A DNA stretch of 64,000 nucleotides from Fallopia convolvulus. Its lineage: Eukaryota > Streptophyta > Magnoliopsida > Caryophyllales > Polygonaceae. The notes under the pieces were generated by a model. The model made no database searches. It worked only from the letters and a program-made list of their open reading frames with translations, and was not told where the DNA came from. Of the stretch, positions 1 through 12,745 are shown one piece after another. Every line of letters begins with the position of its first letter. The stretch's first letter is position 1. Position numbers and translations under genes: made by a program. The stretch spans positions 9,967,338 to 10,031,337 of the forward strand of contig OZ024735.1 in assembly GCA_964016875.1 (NCBI GenBank), in the 5' to 3' direction.

Positions 1-159
1 TCATTCTTTATGCTTATGCCTAGATGTCTTTAAAGTTCACTTGGCTTTTCTCCTTTTGCCTTTAAAAATTGACTTGTGATCTAACATTACACGCCAAGTG
101 TTCGATGAAATGTCCATGTAAATTTCACTCCTAAATGTGGCATTCGGTTTCTAGGTTCG

Positions 160-1075
160 AATTTATGCTTTTATTCGATCGGTCTTGATTTTGTAGTGAT
201 GAATGTGCTTATTGTCTTGATACTATCCTCATTCTTTATGCTTATGCCCAGATGTCTTTAAAGTTAACTTGGCTTTTCTCCTTTTGCCTTTTAAAATTTA
301 CTTGTGATCTAACATTACACGCCAAGTGTTGGATGAAATATCCATGTAAATGTCACTCCTAAATGTGGCATTCTGTTTCTAGGTTCGAATTTATGCTTTT
401 ATTCGATCGGTCTTGATTTTGTAGTGCAGAATGTGCTTATTGGCTTGATACTATCCTCATTCTTTATGCTTATGCCTAGATATCTTTAAAGTTCACTTAG
501 CTTTTCTCCTTTTACCTTTAAAAATTGACTTATGATCTAACATTACACGCCAAGTGTTCGATGAAATGTCCATGTAAATGTCACTCCTAATTGTGGCATT
601 CGGTTTCTAGGTTCAAATTTATGCTTTTATTCGATCGGTCTTGATTTTGTGGTGATGAATGTGCTTATTGTCTTGATACTATCCTCATTCTTTATGCTTA
701 TGCCCAGATGTCTTTAAAGTTAACTTGGCTTTTCTCCTTTTGCCTTTTAAAATTTACTTGTGATCTAACATTACACGCCAAGTGTTGGATGAAATGTCCA
801 TGTAAATGTCACTCCTAAATGTGGCATTCTGTTTCTAGGTTCGAATTTATTCTTTTATTCGATCGGTCTTGATTTTGTAGTGCAGAATGTGCTTATTGGC
901 TTGATACTATCCTCATTCTTTATGCTTATGCCTAGATATCTTTAAAGTTCACTTAGCTTTTCTCCTTTTACCTTTAAAAATTGACTTATGATCTAACATT
1001 ACACGCCAAGTGTTCGATGAAATGTCCATGTAAATGTCACTCCTAATTGTGGCATTCGGTTTCTAGGTTCAAATT
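160..1075. repeat. Dimer higher-order repeat, 456 bp, two copies
   Basis: Variant markers recur exactly 456 bp apart: GCCCAGATG at 246 and 702, CATTCTGTTTC near 370 and 826, and CTTTTACC near 510 and 966. One dimer therefore spans about 160-615 and its copy about 616-1075. Boundaries are approximate because the monomers are similar to each other. Confidence 0.8.
229..456. repeat. Representative 228-bp monomer
   Basis: One complete monomer, given as a reference unit. It includes the CGATCG palindrome shared by the majority class of monomers, and a TTTAAA core that is present in nearly all copies. Its length is 76 codons exactly, so any frame that happens to lack stops stays in phase across monomers. 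That explains the short, near-identical open frames scattered in the array. Confidence 0.9.
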
Positions 1076-1704
1076 TATGCTTTTATTCGATCGGTCTTGA
1101 TTTTGTGGTGCAGAATGTTCTTATTTGCTTGATACTATCCTCATTCTTTATGCTTATGACTAGATGTCTTTAAAGTTCACCTTGTGTTTCTCCTTTTGCC
1201 TTTAAAAATTGACTTGTGATCTAACATTACACGCCAAGTGTTCGATGAAATATCCATGTAAATTTCACTCCTAAATGTGGCATTCAGTTTCTGTGTTTGA
1301 ATTTATGCTTTTATTCGACTGGTCTTTATTTTATAGTGCAGAATGTGCTTATTTGCTTGATACTATCCTCATTCTTTATGCTTATACCTAGATGTCTTTA
1401 AAGTTCACTTGTTTTTTCTCCTTTTGCCTTTAAAAATTGACTTGTGATCTAACATTACACACCAAGTGTTCGATGAAATGTCCATTTAAATGTCACTCCT
1501 AAATGTGGCATTCGGTTTCTAGGTTCGAATTTATGCTTTTATTCGATCGGTCTTGATTTTATAGTGCAGAATGTGCTTATTTGCTTGATACTATCCTCAT
1601 TCTTTATGTGTATGCCTAGATGTCTTTAAAGTTCACTTGGCTTTTCTCCTTTTGCCTTAAAAATTGACTTGTGATCTAACATTACACGCCAAGTGTTCGA
1701 TAAA

Positions 1705-4700
1705 ATGTCCATGTAAATTTCACTCCTAAATGTAGCATTCGATTTCTAGTTTCGAATTTATGATTTTATACTACTGGTCTTGATTTTATAGTGCAGAATG
1801 TGCTTATTGGCTTGAAACTATCCTCATTCTTTATGCTTATGCCTAGATGTCTTTAAAGTTCACTTGTTTTTTCTCCCTTTTCCTTTAAAAATTGACTTGT
1901 GATGTAACATTACACGCCAAGTGTTCGATGAAATGTCCATCTAAATTTCACTCCTAAATTTCGCATTCGGTTTCTATGTTTGAATTTATGATTTTATTCG
2001 ATCGATCTTGATTTTGTGGTGCAGAATGTGCTTATTGGCTTGAAACTATCCTCATTCTTTATGCTTATGCCTAGATGTCTTTAAAGTTCACTTGTTTTTT
2101 CTCCTTTTGCATCTAAAATGACTTGTGATCTAACATTGCACACCAAGTGTGCGATGAAATGTCCATGTAAATTTCGCTCCTAAATGTGTCATTCGGTTTC
2201 TAGGTTCGAATTTATGCTTTTATTCGATCGGTCTTGATTTTGTAGTAATGAATGTGCTTATTGTCTTGATACTATCCTCATTCTTTATGCTTATGCCTAG
2301 ATGTCTTTAAAGTTAACTTGTCTTTTCTCCTTTTGCCTTTTAAAATTTACTTGTGATCTAACATTACATGCCAAGTGTTGGATGAAATGTCCATGTATAT
2401 GTCACTCCTAAATGTGGCATTCGGTTTCTAGGTTCGAATTTATGCTTTTATTCGATCGGTCTTGATTTTGTAGTGCAGAATGTGCTTATTGGCTTGATAC
2501 TATCCTCATTCTTTATGCTTATGCCTAGATATCCTTAAAGTTCACTTGGCTTTTCTCCTTTTTCCTTTAAAAATTGACTTATGATTTAACATTACACGCA
2601 AAGTGTTCGATGAAATGTCCATGTAAATGTCATTCCTAATTGTGGCATTCGGTTTCTAGGTTCAAATTTATGCTTTTATTCGATCGGTCTTGATTTTGTG
2701 GTGCACAATGTTCTTATTTGCTTGATACTATCCTCATTCTTTATGCTTATGACTAGATGTCTTTAAAGTTCACTTGTTTTTCTCCTTTTGCCTTTAAAAA
2801 TTGACTTGTGATCTAACATTACACACCAAGTGTTCGATGAAATATCCATGTAAATTTCACTCCTAAATGTGGCATTCAGTATCTGTGTTTGAATTTATGC
2901 TTTTATTCGACTGGTCTGTATTTTATAGTGCAGAATGTGCTTATTTGCTTGATACTATCCTCATTCTTTATGCTTATACCTAGATGTCTTTAAAGTTCAC
3001 TTGTTTTTTCTCCTTTTGCCTTTTAAAATTTATTTGTGATCTAACATTACACGCCAAGTGTTGGATGAAATGTCCATGTAAATGTCACTCCTAAATGTGG
3101 CATTCGGTTTCTAGGTTTGAATTTATGCTTTTATTCGATCGGTCTTGATTTTGTAGTGCAGAATGTGCTTATTGGCTTGATACTATCCTCATTCTTTATG
3201 CTTATGCCTAGATATCTTTAAAGTTCACTTGGCTTTTCTCCTTTTGCCTTTAAAAATTGACTTATGATCTAACATTACACGCCAAGTGTTCGATGAAATC
3301 TCCATCTAAATTTCACTCCTAAATGTGGCATTCGGTTTCTAGGTTCGAATTTATGCTTTAATTCGATCGGTCTTGATTTTGTAGTGCAGAATGTGCTTAT
3401 TGTCTTGATACTATCCTCATTCTTTATGCTTATGCCTAGATGTCTTTAAAGTTCACTTGGCTTTTCTCCTTTTGCCTGTAAAAATTGACTTGTGATCTAA
3501 CATTACACGCCAAGTGTTCGATGAAATGTCCATGTAAATTTCACTCCTAAATTTGGCATTCGGTTTCTAGGTTTGAATTTATGATTTTATTCGATCGGTC
3601 TTGATTTTGTGGTGCAGAATGTGCTTATTGGCTTGAAACTATCCTCATTCTTTATGCTTATGCCTAGATGTCTTTAAAGTTCACTTGTTTTTTCTCCGTT
3701 TGCATCTAAAATGACTTGTGATCTAACATTGCACGCCAAGTGTTCGATGAAATGTCCATGTAAATTTCACTCCTAAATGTGGCATTCGGTTTCTAGGTTC
3801 GAATTTATGCTTTTATTCGATCGGTCTTGATTTTGTAGTGATGAATGTGCTTATTGTCTTGATACTATCCACATTCTTTATGCTTATGCCTAGATGTCTT
3901 TAAAGTTAACTTGGATTTTCTCCTTTTGCCTTAAAAATTGACTTGTGATCTAACATTGCACGCCAAGTGTTCGATAAAATGTCCATGTAAATTTCGCTCC
4001 TAAATGTGGCATTAGGTTTCTAGGTTCGAATTTATGCTTTTATTCGATCGGTCTTGATTTTGTAGTGCAGAATGTGCTTATTGGCTTGATACTATCCTCA
4101 TTCTTTATGCTTATGCCTAGATATCTTTAAAGTTCACTTGGCTTTTCTCCTTTTGCCTTTAAAAATTGACTTATGATCTAACATTACACGCCAAGTGTTC
4201 GATGAAATGTCCATGTAAATGTCACTCCTAATTGTGGCATTCAGTTTCTAGGTTCAAATTTATGTTTTTATTCGATCGGTCTTGATTTTGTGGTGCAGAA
4301 TGTTCTTATTTGCTTGATACTATCCTCATTCTTTATGCTTATGACTAGATGTCTTTAAAGTTCACTTGTTTTTCTCCTTTTGCCTTTAAAAATTGACATG
4401 TGATCTAACATTACACGCCAAGTGTTCGATGAAATATCCATGTAAATGTCACTCCTAAATGTCGCATTCGGTTTCTAGGTTCGAATTTATGCTTTTATTC
4501 GACTGGTCTTTATTTTATAGTGTAGAATGTGCATATTTGCTTGATACTATTCTCATTCTTTATGCTTATGCCTAGATGTCTTTAAAATTCACTTGTTTTT
4601 CTCCTTTTGCCTTTAAAAATTTACTTGTGATCTAACATTACATGCCAAGTGTTCGATGAAATATCCATGTAAATTTCACTCCTAAATGTGGCATTCAGTT

Positions 4701-6180
4701 TCTAGGTTTGAATTTATGCTTTTATTCGACTGGTCTTTATTTTATAGTGCAGAATGTGCTTATTTGCTTGATACTATCCTCATTCTTTATGCTTATACCT
4801 AGATGTCTTTAAAGTTCAGTTGTTTTTTCTCCTTTTGCCTTTAAAAAATGGACTTGTGATCTAACATTACACGCCAAGTGTTCGATGAAATGTCCATTTA
4901 AATGTCACTGCTAAATGTGGCATTCAGTTTCTAGGTTCGAATTTATGCTTTAATTCGATCGGTCTTGATTTTGTAGTGCAGAATGTGCTTATTGTCTTGA
5001 TACTATCGTCATTCTTTATGCTTATTCCTAGATGTCTTTAAAGTTTACTTGGCTTTTCTCCTTTTGCCTTTAAAAATTGACTTGTGATCTAACATTACAC
5101 GCCAAGTGTTCGATGAAATGTCCATCTAAATTTCACTCCTAAATTTGGCATTCGGTTTCTAGGTTTGAATTTATGATTTTATTCGATCGGTCTTGATTTT
5201 GTGGTGCAGAATGTGCTTATTGGCTTGAAACTATCCTCATTCTTTATGCTTATGCCTAAATGTCTTTAAAGTTCAATTGTTTTTTCTCCTTTTGCCTTTA
5301 AAATGACTTGTGATCTAACATTGCACGCAAAGTGTTCGATGAAATGTCCATGTAAATATCGCTCCTAAATGTGGCATTCGGTTTCTAGGTTCGAATTTAT
5401 GCTTTTATTCGATCGGTGTTGATTTTGTAGTAATGAATGTGCTTATTGTCTTGATACTATCCTCATTCTTTATGCTTATGCCTAGATGTCTTTAAAGTTA
5501 ACTTGGCTTTTCTCCTTTTGCCTTTTAAAATTTACTTGTGATCTAACATTACACGCCAAGTGTTGGATGAAATGTCCATGTAAATGTCACTCCTAAATGT
5601 GGCATTCGGTTTCTAGGTTCTAATTTATGCTTTTATTCGATCGGTCTTGATTTTGTAGTGCAGAATGTGCTTATTGTCTTGATACTATCCTCATTCTTTA
5701 TGCTTATTCCTAGATGTCTTTAAAGTTTACTTGGCTTTTCTCCTTTTGCCTTTAAAAATTGACTTGTGATCTAACATTACACGCCAAGTGTTCGATGAAA
5801 TGTCCATCTAAATTTCACTCCTAAATTTGGCATTCGGTTTCTAGGTTTGAATTTATGATTTTATTCGATCGGTCTTGATTTTGTGGTGCAGAATGTGCTT
5901 ATTGGCTTGAAACTATCCTGATTCTTTATGCTTATGCCTAAATGTCTTTAAAGTTCAATTGTTTTTTCTCCTTTTGCCTTTAAAATGACTTGTGATCTAA
6001 CATTGCACGCCAAGTGTTCGATGAAATGTCCATGTAAATTTCGCTCCTAAATGTGGCATTCGGTTTCTAGGTTCGAATTTATGCTTTTATTCGATCGGTC
6101 TTGATTTTGTAGTAATGAATGTGCTTATTGTCTTGATACTATCCTCATTCTTTATGCTTATGCCTAGATGTCTTTAAAGT
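1705..6180. repeat. 20-monomer higher-order unit, copy 1
   Basis: Rare variants here recur downstream in the same order: TAGCATTCGA at 1733 (again at 6281), GATGTAACAT at 1901 (6449), ATCCTTAAAG at 2531 (7079) and the ATGTATATG variant near 2393 (6941). The offset is 4548 bp up to about 3228. It then steps to about 4774 and to 5002 bp, because copy 2 holds two extra monomers. Confidence 0.8.
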
Positions 6181-6252
6181 TCACTTGTTTTTCTTCTTTT
6201 GCCTTTAAAAATTGACTTGTGATCTAACATTGCACGCCAATTGTTCGATGAA

Positions 6253-9200
6253 ATGTCCATGTAAATTTCACTCCTAAATGTAGCATTCGATTTCTAGGTT
6301 CGAATTTATGCTTTTATACTACTGGTCTTGATTTTATAGTGCAGAATGTGCTTATTTGCTTGATACTATCCTCATTCTTTATGCTTATGCCTAGATGTCT
6401 TTAAAGTTCACTTGTTTTTTCTCCCTTTGCCTTTAAAAATTGACTTGTGATGTAACATTACACGCCAAGTGTTCGATGAAATGTCCATCTAAATTTCACT
6501 CCTAAATTTCGCATTCGGTTTCTATGTTTGAATTTATGATTTTATTCGATCGATCTTGATTTTGTGCTGCAGAATGTGCTTATTGGCTTGAAACTATCCT
6601 CATTCTTTATGCTTATGCCTAGATGTCTTTAAAGTTCACTTGTTTTTTCTCCTTTTGCATCTAAAATGACTTGTGATCTAACATTGCACACCAAGTGTTC
6701 GATGAAATGTCCATGTAAATTTCGCTCCTAAATGTGTCATTCGGTTTCTAGGTTCGAATTTATGCTTTTATTCGATCGGTCTTGATTTTGTAGTAATGAA
6801 TGTGCTTATTGTCTTGATACTATCCTCATTCTTTATGCTTATGCCTAGATGTCTTTAAAGTTAACTTGGCTTTTCTCCTTTTGCCTTTTAAAATTTACTT
6901 GTGATCTAACATTACATGCCAAGTGTTGGATGAAATGTCCATGTATATGTCACTCCTAAATGTGGCATTCGGTTTCTAGGTTCGAATTTATGCTTTTATT
7001 CGATCGGTCTTGATTTTGTAGTGCAGAATGTGCTTATTGGCTTGATACTATCCTCATTCTTTATGCTTATGCCTAGATATCCTTAAAGTTCACTTGGCTT
7101 TTCTCCTTTTTCCTTTAAAAATTGACTTATGATTTAACATTACACGCCAAGTGTTCGATGAAATGTCCATGTAAATGTCACTCCTAATTGTGGCATTCGG
7201 TTTCTAGGTTCAAATTTATGCTTTTATTCGATCGGTCTTGATTTTGTGGTGCACAATGTTCTTATTTGCTTGATACTATCCTCATTCTTTATGCTTATGA
7301 CTAGATGTCTTTAAAGTTCACTTGTTTTTCTCCTTTTGCCTTTAAAAATTGACTTGTGATCTAACATTACACGCCAAGTGTTCGATGAAATATCCATGTA
7401 AATTTCACTCCTAAATGTGGCATTCAGTATCTGTGTTTGAATTTATGCTTTTATTCGACTGGTCTGTATTTTATAGTGCAGAATGTGCTTATTTGCTTGA
7501 TACTATCCTCATTCTTTATGCTTATACCTAGATGTCTTTAAAGTTCACTTGTTTTTTCTCCTTTTGCCTTTTAAAATTTATTTGTGATCTAACATTACAC
7601 GCCAAGTGTTGGATGAAATGTCCATGTAAATGTCACTCCTAAATGTGGCATTCGGTTTCTAGGTTCGAATTTATGCTTTTATTCGATCGGTCTTGATTTT
7701 GTAGTGCAGAATGTGCTTATTGGCTTGATACTATCCTCATTCTTTATGCTTATGCCTAGATATCTTTAAAGTTCACTTGTTTTTTCTCCGTTTTCATCTA
7801 AAATGACTTGTGATCTAACATTGCACGCCAAGTGTTCGATGAAATGTCCATGTAAATTTCACTCCTAAATGTGGCATTCGGTTTCTAGGTTCGAATTTAT
7901 GCTTTTATTCGATCGGTCTTGATTTTGTTGTGCAGAATGTGCTTATTGTCTTGATACTATCCTCATTCTTTATGCTTATTCCTAGATGTCTTTAAAGTTT
8001 ACTTGGCTTTTCTCCTTTTGCCTTTAAAAATTGACTTATGATCTAACATTACACGCCAAGTGTTCGATGAAATGTCCATCTAAATTTCACTCCTAAATGT
8101 GGCATTCGGTTTCTAGGTTCGAATTTATGCTTTAATTCGATCGGTCTTGATTTTGTATTGCAGAATGTGCTTATTGTCTTGATACTATCCTCATTCTTTA
8201 TGCTTATGCCTAGATGTCTTTAAAGTTCACTTGGCTTTTCTCCTTTTGCCTTTAAAAATTGACTTATGATCTAACATTACACGCCAAGTGTTCGATGAAA
8301 TGTCCATCTAAATTTCACTCCTAAATGTGGCATTCAGTATCTGTGTTTGAATTTATGCTTTTATTCGACTGGTCTGTATTTTATAGTGCAGAATGTGCTT
8401 ATTTGCTTGATACTATCCTCATTCTTTATGCTTATGCCTAGATGTCTTTAAAGTTCACTTGTTTTTTCTCCCTTTGCCTTTAAAAATTGACTTGTGATCT
8501 AACATTACACGCCAAGTGTTCGATGAAATGTCCATCTAAATTTCACTCCTAAATTTGGCATTCGGTTTCTAGGTTTGAATTTATGATTTTATTCGATCGG
8601 TCTTGATTTTGTGGTGCAGAATGTGCTTATTGGCTTGAAACTATCCTCATTCTTTATGCTTATGCCTAGATGTCTTTAAAGTTCACTTGTTTTTTCTCCG
8701 TTTGCATCTAAAATGACTTGTGATCTAACATTGCACGCCAAGTGTTCGATGAAATGTCCATGTAAATTTCACTCCTAAATGTGGCATTCGGTTTCTAGGT
8801 TCGAATTTATGCTTTTATTCGATCGGTCTTGATTTTGTAGTGATGAATGTGCTTATTGTCTTGATACTATCCACATTCTTTATGCTTATGCCTAGATGTC
8901 TTTAAAGTTAACTTGGCTTTTCTCCTTTTGCCTTAAAAATTGACTTGTGATCTAACATTGCACGCCAAGTGTTCGATAAAATGTCCATGTAAATTTCGCT
9001 CCTAAATGTGGCATTAGGTTTCTAGGTTCGAATTTATGCTTTTATTCGATCGGTCTTGATTTTGTAGTGCAGAATGTGCTTATTGGCTTGATACTATCCT
9101 CATTCTTTATGCTTATGCCTAGATATCTTTAAAGTTCACTTGGCTTTTCTCCTTTTGCCTTTAAAAATTGACTTATGATCTAACATTACACGCCAAGTGT

Positions 9201-11182
9201 TCGATGAAATGTCCATGTAAATGTCACTCCTAATTGTGGCATTCAGTTTCTAGGTTCAAATTTATGTTTTTATTCGATCGGTCTTGATTTTGTGGTGCAG
9301 AATGTTCTTATTTGCTTGATACTATCCTCATTCTTTATGCTTATGACTAGATGTCTTTAAAGTTCACTTGTTTTTCTCCTTTTGCCTTTAAAAATTGACA
9401 TGTGATCTAACATTACACGCCAAGTGTTCGATGAAATATCCATGTAAATGTCACTCCTAAATGTCGCATTCGGTTTCTAGGTTCGAATTTATGCTTTTAT
9501 TCGACTGGTCTTTATTTTATAGTGTAGAATGTGCATATTTGCTTGATACTATTCTCATTCTTTATGCTTATGCCTAGATGTCTTTAAAATTCACTTGTTT
9601 TTCTCCTTTTGCCTTTAAAAATTTACTTGTGATCTAACATTACATGCCAAGTGTTCGATGAAATATCCATGTAAATTTCACTCCTAAATGTGGCATTCAG
9701 TTTCTAGGTTTGAATTTATGCTTTTATTCGACTGGTCTTTATTTTATAGTGCAGAATGTGCTTATTTGCTTGATACTATCCTCATTCTTTATGCTTATAC
9801 CTAGATGTCTTTAAAGTTCAGTTGTTTTTTCTCCTTTTGCCTTTAAAAAATGGACTTGTGATCTAACATTACACGCCAAGTGTTCGATGAAATGTCCATT
9901 TAAATGTCACTGCTAAATGTGGCATTCAGTTTCTAGGTTCGAATTTATGCTTTAATTCGATCGGTCTTGATTTTGTAGTGCAGAATGTGCTTATTGTCTT
10001 GATACTATCGTCATTCTTTATGCTTATTCCTAGATGTCTTTAAAGTTTACTTGGCTTTTCTCCTTTTGCCTTTAAAAATTGACTTGTGATCTAACATTAC
10101 ACGCCAAGTGTTCGATGAAATGTCCATCTAAATTTCACTCCTAAATTTGGCATTCGGTTTCTAGGTTTGAATTTATGATTTTATTCGATCGGTCTTGATT
10201 TTGTGGTGCAGAATGTGCTTATTGGCTTGAAACTATCCTCATTCTTTATGCTTATGCCTAAATGTCTTTAAAGTTCAATTGTTTTTTCTCCTTTTGCCTT
10301 TAAAATGACTTGTGATCTAACATTGCACGCAAAGTGTTCGATGAAATGTCCATGTAAATATCGCTCCTAAATGTGGCATTCGGTTTCTAGGTTCGAATTT
10401 ATGCTTTTATTCGATCGGTCTTGATTTTGTAGTAATGAATGTGCTTATTGTCTTGATACTATCCTCATTCTTTATGCTTATGCCTAGATGTCTTTAAAGT
10501 TAACTTGGCTTTTCTCCTTTTGCCTTTTAAAATTTACTTGTGATCTAACATTACACGCCAAGTGTTGGATGAAATGTCCATGTAAATGTCACTCCTAAAT
10601 GTGGCATTCGGTTTCTAGGTTCGAATTTATGCTTTTATTCGATCGGTCTTGATTTTGTAGTGCAGAATGTGCTTATTGTCTTGATACTATCCTCATTCTT
10701 TATGCTTATTCCTAGATGTCTTTAAAGTTTACTTGGCTTTTCTCCTTTTGCCTTTAAAAATTGACTTGTGATCTAACATTACACGCCAAGTGTTCGATGA
10801 AATGTCCATCTAAATTTCACTCCTAAATTTGGCATTCGGTTTCTAGGTTTGAATTTATGATTTTATTCGATCGGTCTTGATTTTGTGGTGCAGAATGTGC
10901 TTATTGGCTTGAAACTATCTTGATTCTTTATGCTTATGCCTAAATGTTTTTAAAGTTCAATTGTTTTTTCTCCTTTTGCCTTTAAAATGACTTGTGATCT
11001 AACATTGCACGCCAAGTGTTCGATGAAATGTCCATGTAAATTTCGCTCCTAAATGTGGCATTCGGTTTCTAGGTTCGAATTTATGCTTTTATTCGATCGG
11101 TCTTGATTTTGTAGTAATGAATGTGCTTATTGTCTTGATACTATCCTCATTCTTTATGCTTATGCCTAGATGTCTTTAAAGT
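6253..11182. repeat. 22-monomer higher-order unit, copy 2
   Basis: Second copy of the 1705-6180 block. GTTTGCATCTAAAATG near 8702 corresponds to 3700, an offset of 5002 bp, while the first 1.5 kb has an offset of 4548 bp. The two copies therefore differ by two whole-monomer insertions or deletions near 7776-8500 plus scattered point changes. Confidence 0.8.
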
Positions 11183-12745
11183 TAACTTGGCTTTTCTCCT
11201 TTTGCCTTTTAAAATTTACTTGTGATCTAACATTACATGCCAAGTGTTGGATGAAATGTCCATGTATATGTCACTCCTAAATGTGGCATTCGGTTTCTAG
11301 GTTCGAATTTAAGCTTTTATTCGATCGGTCTTGATTTTGTAGTGCAGAATGTGCTTATTGGCTTGATACTATCCTCATTCTTTATGCTTATGCCTAGATA
11401 TCCTTAAAGTTCACTTGGCTTTTCTCGTTTTTCCTTTAAAAATTGACTTATGATTTAACATTACACGCCAAGTGTTCGATGAAATGTCCATGTAAATGTC
11501 ACTTCTAATTGTGGCATTCGGTTTCTAGGTTCAAATTTATGCTTTTATTCGATCGGTCTTGATTTTGTGGTGCAGAATGTTCTTATTTGCTTGATACTAT
11601 CCTCATTCTTTATGCTTATGCATAGATGTATTTAAAGTTCACTTATTTTTTCTCCTTTTGCATCTAAAATGACTTGTGATCTAACATTGCACGCCAAGTG
11701 TTCGATGAAATGTCATTGTAAATTTCACTCCTAAATGTGGCATTCGGTTTCTAGGTTCGAATTTATGCTTTTATTCGATCGGTCTTGATTTTGTAGTGAT
11801 GAATGTGCTTATTGACTTGATACTATCCTCATTCTTTATGCTTATGCCTAGATGTCTTTAAAGTTAACTTGGCTTTTCTCCTTTTGCCTTAAAAATTGAC
11901 TTGTGATCTAACATTGCACGTCAAGTGTTCGATGAAATGTCCATCTAAATTTCACTCCTAAATTTGGCATTCGGTTTCTAGGTTTGAGTTTATGATTTTA
12001 TTCGATCGGTCTTGATTTTGTGGTGCAGAATGTGCTTATTGGCTTGAAACTATCTTGATTCTTTATGCTTATGCCTAAATGTCTTTAAAGTTCAATTGTT
12101 TTTTCTCCTTTTGCCTTTAAAATGACTTGTGATCTAACATTGCACGCCAAGTGTTCGATGAAATGTCCATGTAAATTTCGCTCCTAAATGTGGCATTCGG
12201 TTTCTAGGTTCGAATTTATGCTTTTATTCGATCGGTCTTGATTTTGTAGTAATGAATGTGCTTATTGTCTTGATACTATCCTCATTCTTTATGCTTATGC
12301 CTAGATGTCTTTAAAGTTAACTTGGCTTTTCTCCTTTTGCCTTTTAAAATTTACTTGTGATCTAACATTACATGCCAAGTGTTGGATGAAATGTCCATGT
12401 ATATGTCACTCCTAAATGTGGCATTCGGTTTCTAGGTTCGAATTTAAGCTTTTATTCGATCGGTCTTGATTTTGTAGTGCAGAATGTGCTTATTGGCTTG
12501 ATACTATCCTCATTCTTTATGCTTATGCCTAGATATCCTTAAAGTTCACTTGGCTTTTCTCGTTTTTCCTTTAAAAATTGACTTATGATTTAACATTGCA
12601 CGCCAAGTGTTCGATGAAATGTCCATGTAAATGTCACTCCTAATTGTGGCATTCGGTTTCTAGGTTCAAATTTATGCTTTTATTCGATCGGTCTTGATTT
12701 TGTGGTGCAGAATGTTCTTATTTGCTTGATACTATCCTCATTCTT
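10795..12745. repeat. Pentamer-scale duplication, offset 1135 bp
   Basis: Markers recur 1135 bp apart: TATCTTGATT at 10916 and 12051, TTTAAGCTTTT near 11308 and 12443, and TTTCTCG at 11421 and 12556. The shared stretches are about 10795-11610 and 11930-12745. The intervening 11610-11930 has its own copy at about 13885-14205, carrying the variant TGTCATTGTA at 11711 and 13985. Confidence 0.75.
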
